From: Skeletonema tropicum
Taxonomy: Eukaryota > Bacillariophyta > Thalassiosirophyceae > Thalassiosirales > Thalassiosiraceae
Direction of reading: 5' to 3'
Assembly: GCA_037178625.1 (NCBI GenBank)
Contig: CM074131.1
Coordinates: 2,356,001 to 2,420,000 of the forward strand
Length of the DNA stretch: 64,000 nucleotides
Made by a program: the position numbers and the translations under genes. The notes under the pieces were generated by a model. That model saw only the letters and a list, made by a program, of their open reading frames with translations, was not told the origin of the DNA and ran no database searches. Of this stretch, positions 33,614 to 42,452 are shown piece by piece (the first letter of the stretch is position 1; the number at the start of each line of letters is the position of its first letter).

Positions 33614-35050
33614 TTATGTTGCAACGATTTTGGCTTTCTGTCTACCGGACTCATTGAACGAGATGCATGGAGCCAAAAATGCTTTTTGTTCCATCATTTC
33701 AACATCACTTGTTGGCTTCTCTTCCTTTCCTCTATTTTGCTTAATGTGTTCCCATTCCACACGCAAGAGGTTCCACAAGGATCGTCTAATCGCCTCAAGG
33801 AATTGCGTGCAGAGAATGTAAGTATCTGCATTTGGAAACAGGTCGTTCTCCCAGAACCGCAGTACCCAACTATATCGTAGTACCATATCAATGATGAGAA
33901 TACCGATTGATGTAGGAGCACCATATCGAAGCTTTGGTCGAAGTACCGAGTGTGCACAGGACGAATGCGTTTTTGTATCTACGATTGATCCTCCAGCACA
34001 CGTGTTTTGCATCATTCCCCAATCCATTGTAATATCCCAGGCAAGTGAGTATGTCGAGTTGATCGCCAATAGAACAATCAAGAATGCCTCTAGCGCCACC
34101 TTCTCTTTCTCATTTGTGACAGTCTTTTGATACGCCGAAACCACCAGTGGCCACAAGGATGTCGAATATTTAATAGCGTTGAGCATGTGTTGATACTTCT
34201 TTGCATCCGACTTCATCGCTCCAATTGTATACATCACCAAACACTGCCTTGCGCGAATAAGGTATGGCAAACTTGCCGCCACCGACGGTATAATAATCGA
34301 ATGCAACTCCATCGGTACAGGTTCGGGATAATGCCACGCCAAATGCCACAACATGCCCCAATCGAAGAATACTTTGCTCAAAGAGCAGCATGCATCCGCA
34401 AAGAATACATCAATGAAAGGGATAGCACGTGGCATACCACTACCACAGCAGAAGCAACGTGGATTGATCAATTCGAATGTTCGATGGAATATAGTCATGC
34501 ATGCCGTTCGTATCCATGCTGTGGAGGGAAGCGGCAGTAATATCCCAACAATGACTGCCATGTAAAAGATGAATATTGCTCCAATGGCTGACCCTCCAAT
34601 GAAATCGATCCAAATGACAGTCGACGCGTGAAGTAATAAGAGGAGTGAGAGTGAGAATATGATGAGTTTGCCTGCCGTGACTTCGCTGTCGGCACTGCTG
34701 CCATGACTGCCACTATCACCAGGCGAGTTTGTTCTTCTCTTGGGACTTTTTGTATTCCTATTAGTCATTGCTCCCGGACCACCACCAGGAATACTGCCGC
34801 TACCCACACTGCACAAATCGGAAATGTCATCATCTTTATTCTCCCCATCTTTCCTCAACGATGCCTCCTTCTCTTTGATCAAGTCTAGTGTGAGAACATG
34901 GACATAATCTATCCCGAAGAGACGGAAGAGATACACGTTCATCCCCCAGAGGCCAACTGCGGCTATGATGACGGTGGGAGACCGAAGGAGGGACATTGCT
35001 GGGCCGGAGCCATCGCCGAAGATCTCTCCTACTTCTTGGCCTGATGACAT
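33614..35050 (-). CDS. EXS-domain membrane protein (XPR1/ERD1 family)
   Basis: Intact 478-aa ORF, ATG start. Several hydrophobic segments (residues about 25-50, 130-185, and more in the C-terminal half). The EXS domain occupies residues about 240-460: SLPYLIRARQCLVMY, YSTSLWPLVVSAY, AINSTYSLAWDITMDWG, then RYSWVLRFWEN and FLEAIRRSLWNLLRVEWEH, a typical terminal block. There is no SPX domain at the N-terminus, so it is nearer to ERD1-type EXS-only proteins than to XPR1/PHO1. EXS proteins export phosphate or act in Golgi phosphate recycling and glycosyltransferase retention. The latter is more likely here. Confidence 0.8.
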   Translation of the reverse strand: MSSGQEVGEIFGDGSGPAMSLLRSPTVIIAAVGLWGMNVYLFRLFGIDYVHVLTLDLIKEKEASLRKDGENKDDDISDLCSVGSGSIPGGGPGAMTNRNTKSPKRRTNSPGDSGSHGSSADSEVTAGKLIIFSLSLLLLLHASTVIWIDFIGGSAIGAIFIFYMAVIVGILLPLPSTAWIRTACMTIFHRTFELINPRCFCCGSGMPRAIPFIDVFFADACCSLSKVFFDWGMLWHLAWHYPEPVPMELHSIIIPSVAASLPYLIRARQCLVMYTIGAMKSDAKKYQHMLNAIKYSTSLWPLVVSAYQKTVTNEKEKVALEAFLIVLLAINSTYSLAWDITMDWGMMQNTCAGGSIVDTKTHSSCAHSVLRPKLRYGAPTSIGILIIDMVLRYSWVLRFWENDLFPNADTYILCTQFLEAIRRSLWNLLRVEWEHIKQNRGKEEKPTSDVEMMEQKAFLAPCISFNESGRQKAKIVAT

Positions 35051-35327
35051 GGTTGTTTTATTGCTCGGGCTGGTGTAAGCTAAATAATTGTGATAAGTAA
35101 CAGTGTAGCCAGATTATGAATGTCCATGCTGGTCATTGTGCGCCGATAATGGGATGGGCGATATGTTGGCGATAAAAATTGCGCCAGAAAAGCGTGCGTG
35201 AACGACATAGCTAGAGCTGTACTGTATGTGAGTGTATGTGTCATCCCCCCACTATGTTGAGCCTGCATCGATAGCTCGTGCTAATAAGACAGACAAAATC
35301 TGTAACAAATTCCATCACCAGCTAGCC

Positions 35328-35865
35328 ATGATCGCCACCAAAACTGCAACAACTTGTTTCGTATACGGAACACTCATGTCAGAAGAAGTACTACATTGCC
35401 TTCTCGGGAGAATTCCCCAGATGCTACCTAAAGTTATTCTTCAAAATCATTCTCGACATCCCGTTCGACATCATGTCTATCCAGGTGTAATACCATCGTC
35501 ATCTACTTCGGCAGCTGTAGAGGGAGTCCTTCTGTTGGATCTGTCACAAATAGAAGTCAAGCTGCTGGATTATTTTGAAGAAGAGGGCATCGATTACAAG
35601 CGTACTAATTTGGAAGTACAAATTACCTGATGTCGACTCCTTGGAAAAAGACATACAAACGTTAGTCGCAAACTCAATCAAAGATGATAATAATCTGAGC
35701 AACGGAATACTCAAGACGCAGGCATACATATGGCTAAAAGACACAACAACGTTAGATACAACACAAGATTGGGATTTTGAAGAGTTTAAAAGAAATCGTT
35801 TAGATTGGTATTTGCAATACACAGTGAAGCCATGTAGAGATGAAGCCGAAAAGTCAATTTTATAG
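35328..35865 (+). CDS. Gamma-glutamylcyclotransferase/AIG2-like protein
   Basis: ATG at 35328. Residues about 9-16 are CFVYGTLM, the Y-G-T/S-L substrate loop of the GGCT/AIG2 fold. Then LPKVILQNHSRHPVRHHVYPGVIP and VEGVLLLDLSQIEVKLLDYFEEEG-DYKR (E-G-x-L/V and the acidic residue before Y-x-R). The frame stops at 35630. Dropping one base in the AAA at about 35,622 joins it to the ORF through 35865 (KTQAYIWLKD ... DWDFEEFKRNRLDWYLQ), the usual AIG2 end. Such proteins act on gamma-glutamyl or related small molecules. The exact substrate is unknown. Convergent with the selenoprotein candidate, with a hairpin between the two stops. Confidence 0.75.
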
Positions 35866-35877
35866 ATCCAAGATAAA

Positions 35878-35944
35878 ATGGAATTGTCCTTCAAATATTT
35901 GTCACTCCAAAGATAGAAACAAATCTCATCATTCACAATTCCAT
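35878..35944 (-). promoter_or_regulatory. SECIS-like stem-loop in the 3' UTR of the alkyltransferase-DUF3253 gene
   Basis: On the minus strand ATGGAATTGT (35944-35935) pairs perfectly over 10 bp with ACAATTCCAT (35887-35878). Inside is an internal loop with ATGA (35932-35929) on the 5' side and TGA (35893-35891) on the 3' side, then a second helix ATTTGT (35924-35919)/ACAAAT (35902-35897) and an apical loop of about 16 nt. It starts 15 nt past the final stop. Helix-quartet-helix order is that of a eukaryotic SECIS. The conserved apical AA (or CC) is not evident, so this is a candidate. It could alternatively be a shared terminator of the two convergent genes. Confidence 0.45.
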
Positions 35945-35958
35945 ATCCTACATTCAGT

Positions 35959-37050
35959 TCAACTTCTGATCGCAGCTTGATGCTTCGACATACACAATCG
36001 TAGACGAATTGGCCCGCGGTATTCTTGATCCTTCGAAAGCACAATCCCTTTCTGCATCACATCAATCCTATCTTCATTTACTAAACTCCTAGCTGCAACT
36101 CTTGTAGGTTCCATTAAACTCCTCCAGTCGACTCCCGAAGGGAGTTCGCCTCGTTTCGACAATGCACGTGGGATCTCGCTCGGTCAGCATGTCTTACCAG
36201 GTGCTCTCTTGTTGAGCAGCTGCAGTATTTCTTTCTTTAGCATTTCTTCTGTAATCTCATCAGATGCAGCAGTTACGGATACTTTCGATGCAGTCTTGTT
36301 GGTTGAAATGGTAGATGGTTGCTTTGTTACTTTTGTTTTACCTCTCCTCTTCTTTGTACAGTTCTTCGTCCCTTCCTCGTTGATGAAATGTTTGTCCATG
36401 ATTTTCATCCCATCTGCCTCAAATTGTATCCCCTCATCTTCTAACATTCGCTTCTTCTTCTGTACTTTTGGCTGATCTTCACCCCAACTGTGGCAAAAGC
36501 CACCAATGGATCGATCTGATGCTACAACTGCAGAGAGATGATGAGGCATTATTGTACGAATACGTCACCGATATTATTTAGGGCAGAATAAATGCACTTA
36601 CCGCGGTGTCATGGCACATCCTTCAACTCGTAAGCTTTTTTGCCCATTGCAGTACCAACCGCGCGGGCTGAAGTGTTGAGCTCTGATGGGTATGCAAGAA
36701 AGATGATACATTCGTCAAAGCGCAAATGGATGATGTGGATAAATGTGAGTCGTTTGCAGTAATAATACAATGGGATGTTGTAAAGACAACACCACTTCAA
36801 TGTATTAATCTGTCTAGACATTGTGCAATGTTTACCTGATTCATTCAGAATGGATGATGCAAAATGCATGTGAGGAAATTTCTGTTATATCATCATGTAT
36901 GTCCTTACCTGTTGCAATAGAGCCATATGATCGAACGCTGCCTTTAGGGATAGTGCGAACGACGTCGTATACGCGACTCTGGAAAGCTGTCGGCGGTTTA
37001 TCCATCTTTTCTGCCTCAGGAGGTAAACCAACTTGATCGACTCTGTACAT
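35959..37050 (-). CDS. O6-alkylguanine-DNA alkyltransferase-DUF3253 fusion, putative two-Sec selenoprotein
   Basis: Exons 37050-36909, 36682-36602, 36527-35959 (263 aa). Introns of 226 and 74 bp have GTAAGG/GTAAGT donors and CAG acceptors, and phases agree. The N-terminal half is the MGMT/ATL fold: FQSRVYDVVRTIPKGSVRSY (helix-turn-helix side), SARAVGTAMGKKAYELKDVP, then TGA, H-R-V-V-A-S-D-x-S-I-G-G-F. The TGA at 36611-36609 stands where the catalytic Cys of P-C-H-R-V belongs. A Lys-rich linker leads to DUF3253: LLNKRAPGKTC, then TGA (36186-36184), PSEIPRALSKRG ... GVDWRSLM ... GPIRLRL. Family members I recall have T-I-C-P-S-E there, so the TGA again sits at Cys. Frames on both sides of each TGA are identical. 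Start chosen as the first in-frame ATG before the domain. Confidence 0.75.
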
Positions 37051-37382
37051 GGATCCTTGCTGCTCTCTCCAAGCTATGCTACAACAAACAGGGGATGGAC
37101 AACAGAGTGACGAAGACGAAGGAATGAGTGTACTTTGCACCTAAGTACCTCTGCTCTCGGATCTCGGGTGTCGACTAGAGGTGTCGACTCTCTCTGTCGC
37201 TCTCTAGAGATATGCGGTAATAAAATGTGTCTTCGCGATGCTGTCTTACTTGCTTGGATATATGGAATGTTTTGCGAGAAAAATGACCACTCCGTCTGTC
37301 GCAACAAGATGCTCCGACCAAAATTGGCCACAAAAGCAAGTTCAGCAAGAAGTTCAGAAGCCTTGCCACCATAAAACCACCT
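37051..37382. other. Divergent intergenic region
   Basis: About 330 bp between the divergent alkyltransferase-DUF3253 gene and the basic hypothetical protein. Short ORFs on both strands here lack coding character. Likely both promoters. Confidence 0.4.
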
Positions 37383-37976
37383 ATGGTACTCAAGAAACAT
37401 GAACATGAGACAATGAAACGGAGAGCAGCCATAACAATACCGTCATTGAATGCGGAAAACAGCTTGAGTCGATTACAGATACAAAGCATGCACTTGTTCC
37501 CAGGGGAAGTTATCCACGAGATTTTTGCCGACGCGAACCCAGCTGTTCAAGAAGGTGCTGTCGACATCCCCACCAAAGAGAGTTTAGAGTATGAAAAAGC
37601 AATAAGTAAACCTCGGAAAGTGTCATTGGATGGGTCTTCTGCTGATGCTACTTGTCTGTCGAGCTCGCTGATAACGCAGCTCGCCAGTATAAGCATCAAG
37701 AAGAAAAGAAAAGTTCGACAAATTCCAATAACACCAACAAAGCACGGAAGCTTTCCTTTATCATTTTCCAAATCGCTGCAAACTCGTATCAAAATGGCAA
37801 AGAGACCCAGTGCACCTTCTCTCGCTTCGAAAAAGAGGGTTCACTCGCGGAGAAGGAACAGAGTTGTTATTCTTAATAATAAAACTATCATGACGAAGGA
37901 GGGGAAAAGCATCGACCCGTGTCTCCTTTTTGAATCAATCTCACTTAGACCTGGCAACACACTAGATATACCATAG
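37383..37976 (+). CDS. Basic hypothetical protein
   Basis: Intact 197-aa ORF from ATG 37383 (an in-frame ATG at 37413 is an alternative). Very rich in Lys/Arg/Ser, with KKKRKVRQ and KKRVHSRRRNRV blocks that look like nuclear localisation signals, and little predicted globular structure. No recognised domain. Codon usage looks ordinary. Probably a small nuclear or nucleic-acid-associated protein, by composition only. Confidence 0.5.
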   Translation: MVLKKHEHETMKRRAAITIPSLNAENSLSRLQIQSMHLFPGEVIHEIFADANPAVQEGAVDIPTKESLEYEKAISKPRKVSLDGSSADATCLSSSLITQLASISIKKKRKVRQIPITPTKHGSFPLSFSKSLQTRIKMAKRPSAPSLASKKRVHSRRRNRVVILNNKTIMTKEGKSIDPCLLFESISLRPGNTLDIP

Positions 37977-38059
37977 CGATAAAACAGAACACTAACGTTA
38001 GCATCAACTCTTGAACATAGTGGCGTAGATACGCTGAACATAGTCATCAAAGATGCATG

Positions 38060-39170
38060 CTTACTTATCTATCGTTCTGGCGGGGCCGGAGCGATTCATA
38101 CTTTTTAAAGTATGGTCGACCATACTTTAAGTATGGATCGCTCTACGAGGGTCCTACGTAGGAATAGTACGTAAAATTGTTTTTTTGTAACGACATCGGC
38201 GAAGCACCACCATCCCCCACCATGACAGCCGCTACACTACTACGCCTATAACTATAATCAAACAATGAATTACAGTATTATACTTAGTAAACGAATTCTC
38301 CATAGTGTGTTCTCGACCGTCGATGCGTTGGTTGTATTGTATTTGCCCCCCCACGACGCCCCCTCCGCTGATATATACAGGGCATATCTTGTGCATTTCT
38401 ACCGATGTGCCGCTCAATATCATGTATTAAACCGAAGGTAATACAATAAGCCGACGCCTCATAATGCACAGTAGTCCTTCCATATGTATGATAATCAATA
38501 AACTGCGGCTAAAGTACGACATGCTGGCATCTATACTTGTCCTAATCCAACAATTCCATTGAAAAATATTTTTTTCATTTTCCAAATCCGCCAACACTCC
38601 GCCACCATTAATACCGCTATATTATCACTCCCTCACCCGTTCCCTCAGCACCGACACGTTCCATATATATAGTACCGTTGTCCTGTGCATTTCTTTGGTG
38701 ATTGATGGAGTTCATGGGTCGATTCTCCACCATATCCATCTGCACATCTTTTGTTCAAAATATCGCCCGCCTCGTCTCATTTCGACCACCACAACGTCAA
38801 TAATAGGCCGATCCGTATGGTTCAAAGACCAACAATCATCGCAATAGGGTTAGGGATTGGACCCGTGCAATATTCATTGCCATATGAGCCAGTCATGGGG
38901 TTGCTTCAGGGACCTACACAGAAACCATACTTTAAGTATGAAGAGGTAAGTTTTTTTGAAGTGCTTTTATTTCATTTGTATTCGGTCAAAAATAAAGTGG
39001 TGATAGTCTTTTCTTATGTAAAATTCACCGTAGATTTCGATTCTGCCCTCATTTGCTTCTGAAAACGGAGTTATCGTCAAGTTATAAGGGTGTGAAAATA
39101 AAAATCATACTTAAAGTATGAAAATCGGCGTTTTTTTCGCGCCGGCCGCGCCCGAACGATAAGTATGTAT
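38060..39170. mobile_element. Putative element with imperfect terminal inverted repeats and CATACTTTAAGTATG palindromes
   Basis: The left edge TATCGTTCTGGCGGGGCCGG (38,068-38,087) matches the reverse complement of the right edge (TATCGTTCGGGCGCGGCCGG, about 39,142-39,161). Just inside both lie near-perfect palindromes: 38,097-38,115, 38,120-38,136, 38,926-38,940 and 39,106-39,120, all versions of CATACTTTAAGTATG. No transposase. The interior ORF 38,751-39,062 has no recognisable product. Boundaries are approximate. Confidence 0.45.
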
Positions 39171-39186
39171 GTAAGTACGTACCTGT

Positions 39187-41160
39187 ACTATTCCTACGTA
39201 CTTAGCTAACAAAAGATACTCCTATGAACAACCAAGATCGACCAAGATAATCATGCTCGGCTGCTCGGGCCGGCAAGTTGAAGCGAAGGTGCAACAAAAG
39301 ATATGAAAGATCCAAGATCGGAGGCCGGCAATCACTTAAAGTTTGCATTCATACATGACACATAATCACGACAACAAGTAGTAGAGGTCTTGGACAAGAT
39401 CGAGATACTATCCTCTTCAGAGCAGCTGCTTGAGATCTGACGCATTTTACCTTCTCATAATAAAGGAACATAAGCGGGAAGTCAACACAAGCTCAAACAA
39501 AATGAACACTTTCGCATTTGTATCACTTTTTTTATCCCTCGTCCTCCACGCAGGTCGCTTCTCATCAACTGAAGCCCTCGCCGTCGGTCCCTCCACGAAG
39601 AAATCCTTCGGCGGATATGACTATCCCAACCTCTACGACGAGTCGATTCCCATGCTGTGGGCTTCGAGCTTAGTTTACTCGTTTGCTTCATTGCTCAAAG
39701 CAGGCCGCGAAGGCAAATTGGAGTTGGGAAACACGTTCCCAGCTGAAATCCTTGCAAAGTACAAGGACGAGAGGCTCGACGCGCGCGGTTTGGGAGGAGA
39801 AGACGGATTGTACATTCAATAAAATCGTGGAGATTCTCAAGTTGAATGAAGATTTCCTTGCAGAAAATCATGACGGTTGGGAGTATACAAGCAGCATCAT
39901 TGAGAAGCTCAAGGTCATTGAAGATGCTGACATGAGCTCTGATTCATTGTTTTTGGAAACCTTCGCAAGCATCGAGCAGGCTACACAGTGTGTTTATGGA
40001 GTGTTGAAGGATGAAAACAACAAAAGGATCATCATTGTCTTCAGAGGATCTACATCAGGAGGCCGTGATTGGGAAACCAATCTTTCAGCTCAGCTAGAAG
40101 GAATGAAGACTCCGAAGCTCCTCAGAGACAGCCTCAAAGGAAAACTTAAGGATCGTATCCTGGTTCACCGAGGATTCTACGAATTACATCTTCGACAACG
40201 AGAAAGCTAAAGGCGAACAACGATATGATATGATCCTCGATGATATCAAGCCTTTCGTTGAAGATGGTTACAAGATCTATGTAACAGGACATTCATTGGG
40301 TGCTGCGTTGAGTTCCCTCCTCGCCTTCAAACTGGCTGGATCTGATTTGCCATGGATTCCTAAGCCCGTTACTTGCATCAGTTACGCGTCGCCTTTCGTT
40401 GGAACTGAATGGCTTCAGGACTGCATATACACTCCTTGAAGAGAAGGGCCTCATCAGGTATTTGCGCGTGACAAACGATAACGATGTTGTTCCAACTCTC
40501 CCACCTTTCTCACTCGGGAGAAAGAGATTGATGAAGCATGTAGGAATCAATTTGAGGCTTTGTAAGAACAAATTCATTTTGAGTCATCCTAACTCCAATG
40601 GGTTTGGAGTTGTGAATGCCATGAGAAACAGTATTGCGAAGCCTCTCTGGAGTGCTTTGAAGTACCACGGCCTTCCATTGCATGAAGAAAGAATGGATGC
40701 GCACAAGGAAACCTTCCAAAGCATGCATATCAATGATCTTTATGATGATGAGAAACTCATGGGCAAAGGCTTCAAGAGGGACGAGTTGTGAAGAGGACAA
40801 GTAACAAGAGCCCGAGTTAAATTCTCGTAGTTATCAAAGAACTAAATAAGTAGTTTCTGTAACAACTAAGATTATTATCTCTTTCTCGCGCAGGGCTGAA
40901 TTTGGCTGATTATAGTAGGCCAACCATAACTACTCAAATATTAGATCGATTTTAATTATTCCAAAAGCAGAAATATTCTCGGTAGGGTGGTAAGTAGTAA
41001 AAGGCCTGCACAAAAAAATACTAAGATTCCATTGCCAACAGTAAAAAGAAAAGGTACCTGCAGTCTCATTCACGGGTGTTAGCATCTCATGAATATCGCT
41101 AGTAAAATTTGAATCAGAGTGATATTGACTGGCTAGCCCAAACAGGACCTCTCAGATCAG
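39187..41160. repeat. Segmental duplication, copy 1 (lipase unit)
   Basis: Starts with ACTATTCCTACGTA, includes the lipase 5' flank (AAAGATCCAAGATCGG, GAGATACTATCCTCTTCAGA), the lipase-like sequence and a 3' flank (CAAAAGCAGAAATATTCTCGG, CATCTCATGAATAT, CCCAAACAGGACCTCTCAGA). It recurs at 41,562-44,450 in the same order and orientation. Each copy ends by running into satellite sequence. Confidence 0.8.
39502..40791 (+). pseudogene. Class-3 lipase-like gene copy 1 (frame-broken)
   Basis: ATG at 39502 starts a signal peptide (MNTFAFVSLFLSLVLHAG). The Lipase_3 domain follows: QCVYGVLKDE, IIIVFRGST (oxyanion region), DWETNL, RILVHRGFYE, YVTGHSLGAALSSLLAF (nucleophile Ser, 40,286-40,300), SYASPFVG, YLRVTNDNDVVP (catalytic Asp). 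Three breaks, each readable as +1: about 39,813 (an A that copy 2 lacks), about 40,181 (GAA-T-TAC) and about 40,412 (TGG-C-TTC). The last two are shared with copy 2, so they predate the duplication or arose from collapsed reads. If intact it would be a secreted triacylglycerol or diacylglycerol lipase of about 425 aa. Confidence 0.7.
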
Positions 41161-41403
41161 CTACGAGGCTGTAGTATTGCGTCTACTTGCTCTATCCGTC
41201 TGAGCTGTGCTACAGTATTGCGTCTACCTGCTCTATACGTCTGAGCAGTGCTAATGTGCTTGTATAGTATCGTCCCCAAGTAGTATAATGGGCCACTAGA
41301 AGCGGCTCATGACCATATGACCATATTGACGACGATAGATACGATTTGGTAGGATGTGGTGCTGCCGGACAGTTCGCATTTGACCTCTCAGATCAGGTGG
41401 CAT
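41160..41403. repeat. Satellite fragment between the two lipase copies
   Basis: About 1.3 units of the same repeat that forms the large array at 44.4-49.3 kb (GACCTCTCAGATCAG, CCGTCTGAGC, GGGCCACTAGAAGCGGCTCA, GACGACGATAGATACGATTT). It has small duplications (ATGACCATATGACCATATT) not seen in the main array. Confidence 0.85.
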
Positions 41404-41610
41404 AGAAACGCTGAACATAGTCATCAATATGCATGCTTATCTACATCATAATATCAAGACCTGATTGAGTGGACTCATACATGGCTCATGGCTCCAAACT
41501 CAAAGCATTTTCTTGTCACTTTGTCATTTACTTAAATGAGTTCAACGTGTGACAAAAAAGAATACTATTCCTACGTGGCTTGTTTTGCTAACTTGAACAA
41601 GCAAAAGATA

Positions 41611-42196
41611 CAATCAAATCCCACGAACTATCCCCCCCAAATTTGCTTATCCCCCCCACCAAAATCTCAGCCTAGCCTAAAAATCTTATCCCCCCTGCGG
41701 CTCAAACCTAGGTATCTTAGTGGATAAATGTAGGTCGCTTTACCTCCCGATCTCCCCTGGCCTCGTGGCTCCTTATGTGCGATGATAGTCCCTGAGAGGT
41801 GAAGTAAAGAAGGCAATATGGGCATTGCCGTATGCCTAATGTTGAAGGTTGAGGAGCGGATGCTTCGACCGGTGGGTTCCGAATCCTTTTTTGCAAAAAA
41901 TGTCGTATCATGATGTCGCTCGGCCTTCCGCTGCGATCACAATTATTGCCTCCGCTCTATCGATGGGTGATCGAAGAGCAGCGTATGAACCGAAACAAAC
42001 TAAGCAATTGCTATGATTCAGTAGAGATGCAACAATGGTGGCGGAGATGTACAAACTGATATAATGTGAGAGCTGTGAGGTGGAACTTTTTGAGGTTCAA
42101 CTTTGAGTTACCCCCCCCCCAAATCTCAGGCTAGCCAAATTATATATCCTTATATATCCCCCAGGGGGGGGATACTTAGTTCGTGGGATTCGATTG
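41611..42196. mobile_element. MITE-like element with TA target duplication
   Basis: 586 bp. The left end CAATCAAATCCCACGAACTA and right end TAGTTCGTGGGATTCGATTG are inverted repeats with one mismatch. TA is present directly outside both ends (41609-41610 and 42197-42198). C/G runs follow the TIR on each side, and AAATCTCAG(C/G)CTAGCC occurs near both. In copy 1 of the duplication the corresponding place reads AAAAGATATGAAAGATCC without the element, an approximate empty site. No transposase. Confidence 0.75.
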
Positions 42197-42452
42197 TATG
42201 ACATGAAAGATCCAAGATCGGCGGCGGGACGGCCGGCAAGTTGAAGGTTGCATCTTGTTGCATGCAGCTGCGCTGCAGCGCAGGTAGAGTTGCTTCGAAT
42301 CATAACACATATCAAGACACAAGTAGAAGTAGTAGAGGTCTTGGCCAAGATCGAGATACTATCCTCTTCAGAGCAGCTGCTTGAGATCTGACGCATTTTA
42401 CCTCCTCATAATAAAGGAACATAAGCGGGAAGTCAACACAAGCTCAAACAAA

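Noticed and set aside
36609..36611. Treating the TGA at the alkyltransferase active site as another +1 error
   Set aside because: Flanking exon frames and splice phases agree without removing a base. Deleting one would break H-R-V-V and the downstream domain.
37135..37406. ORFs on both strands upstream of the selenoprotein candidate as extra exons
   Set aside because: No family motif, and the alkyltransferase fold is complete starting from the ATG at 37050.
38751..39062. 103-aa ORF inside the palindrome element as a protein
   Set aside because: No recognisable motif, and its end spans a palindrome. Probably chance.
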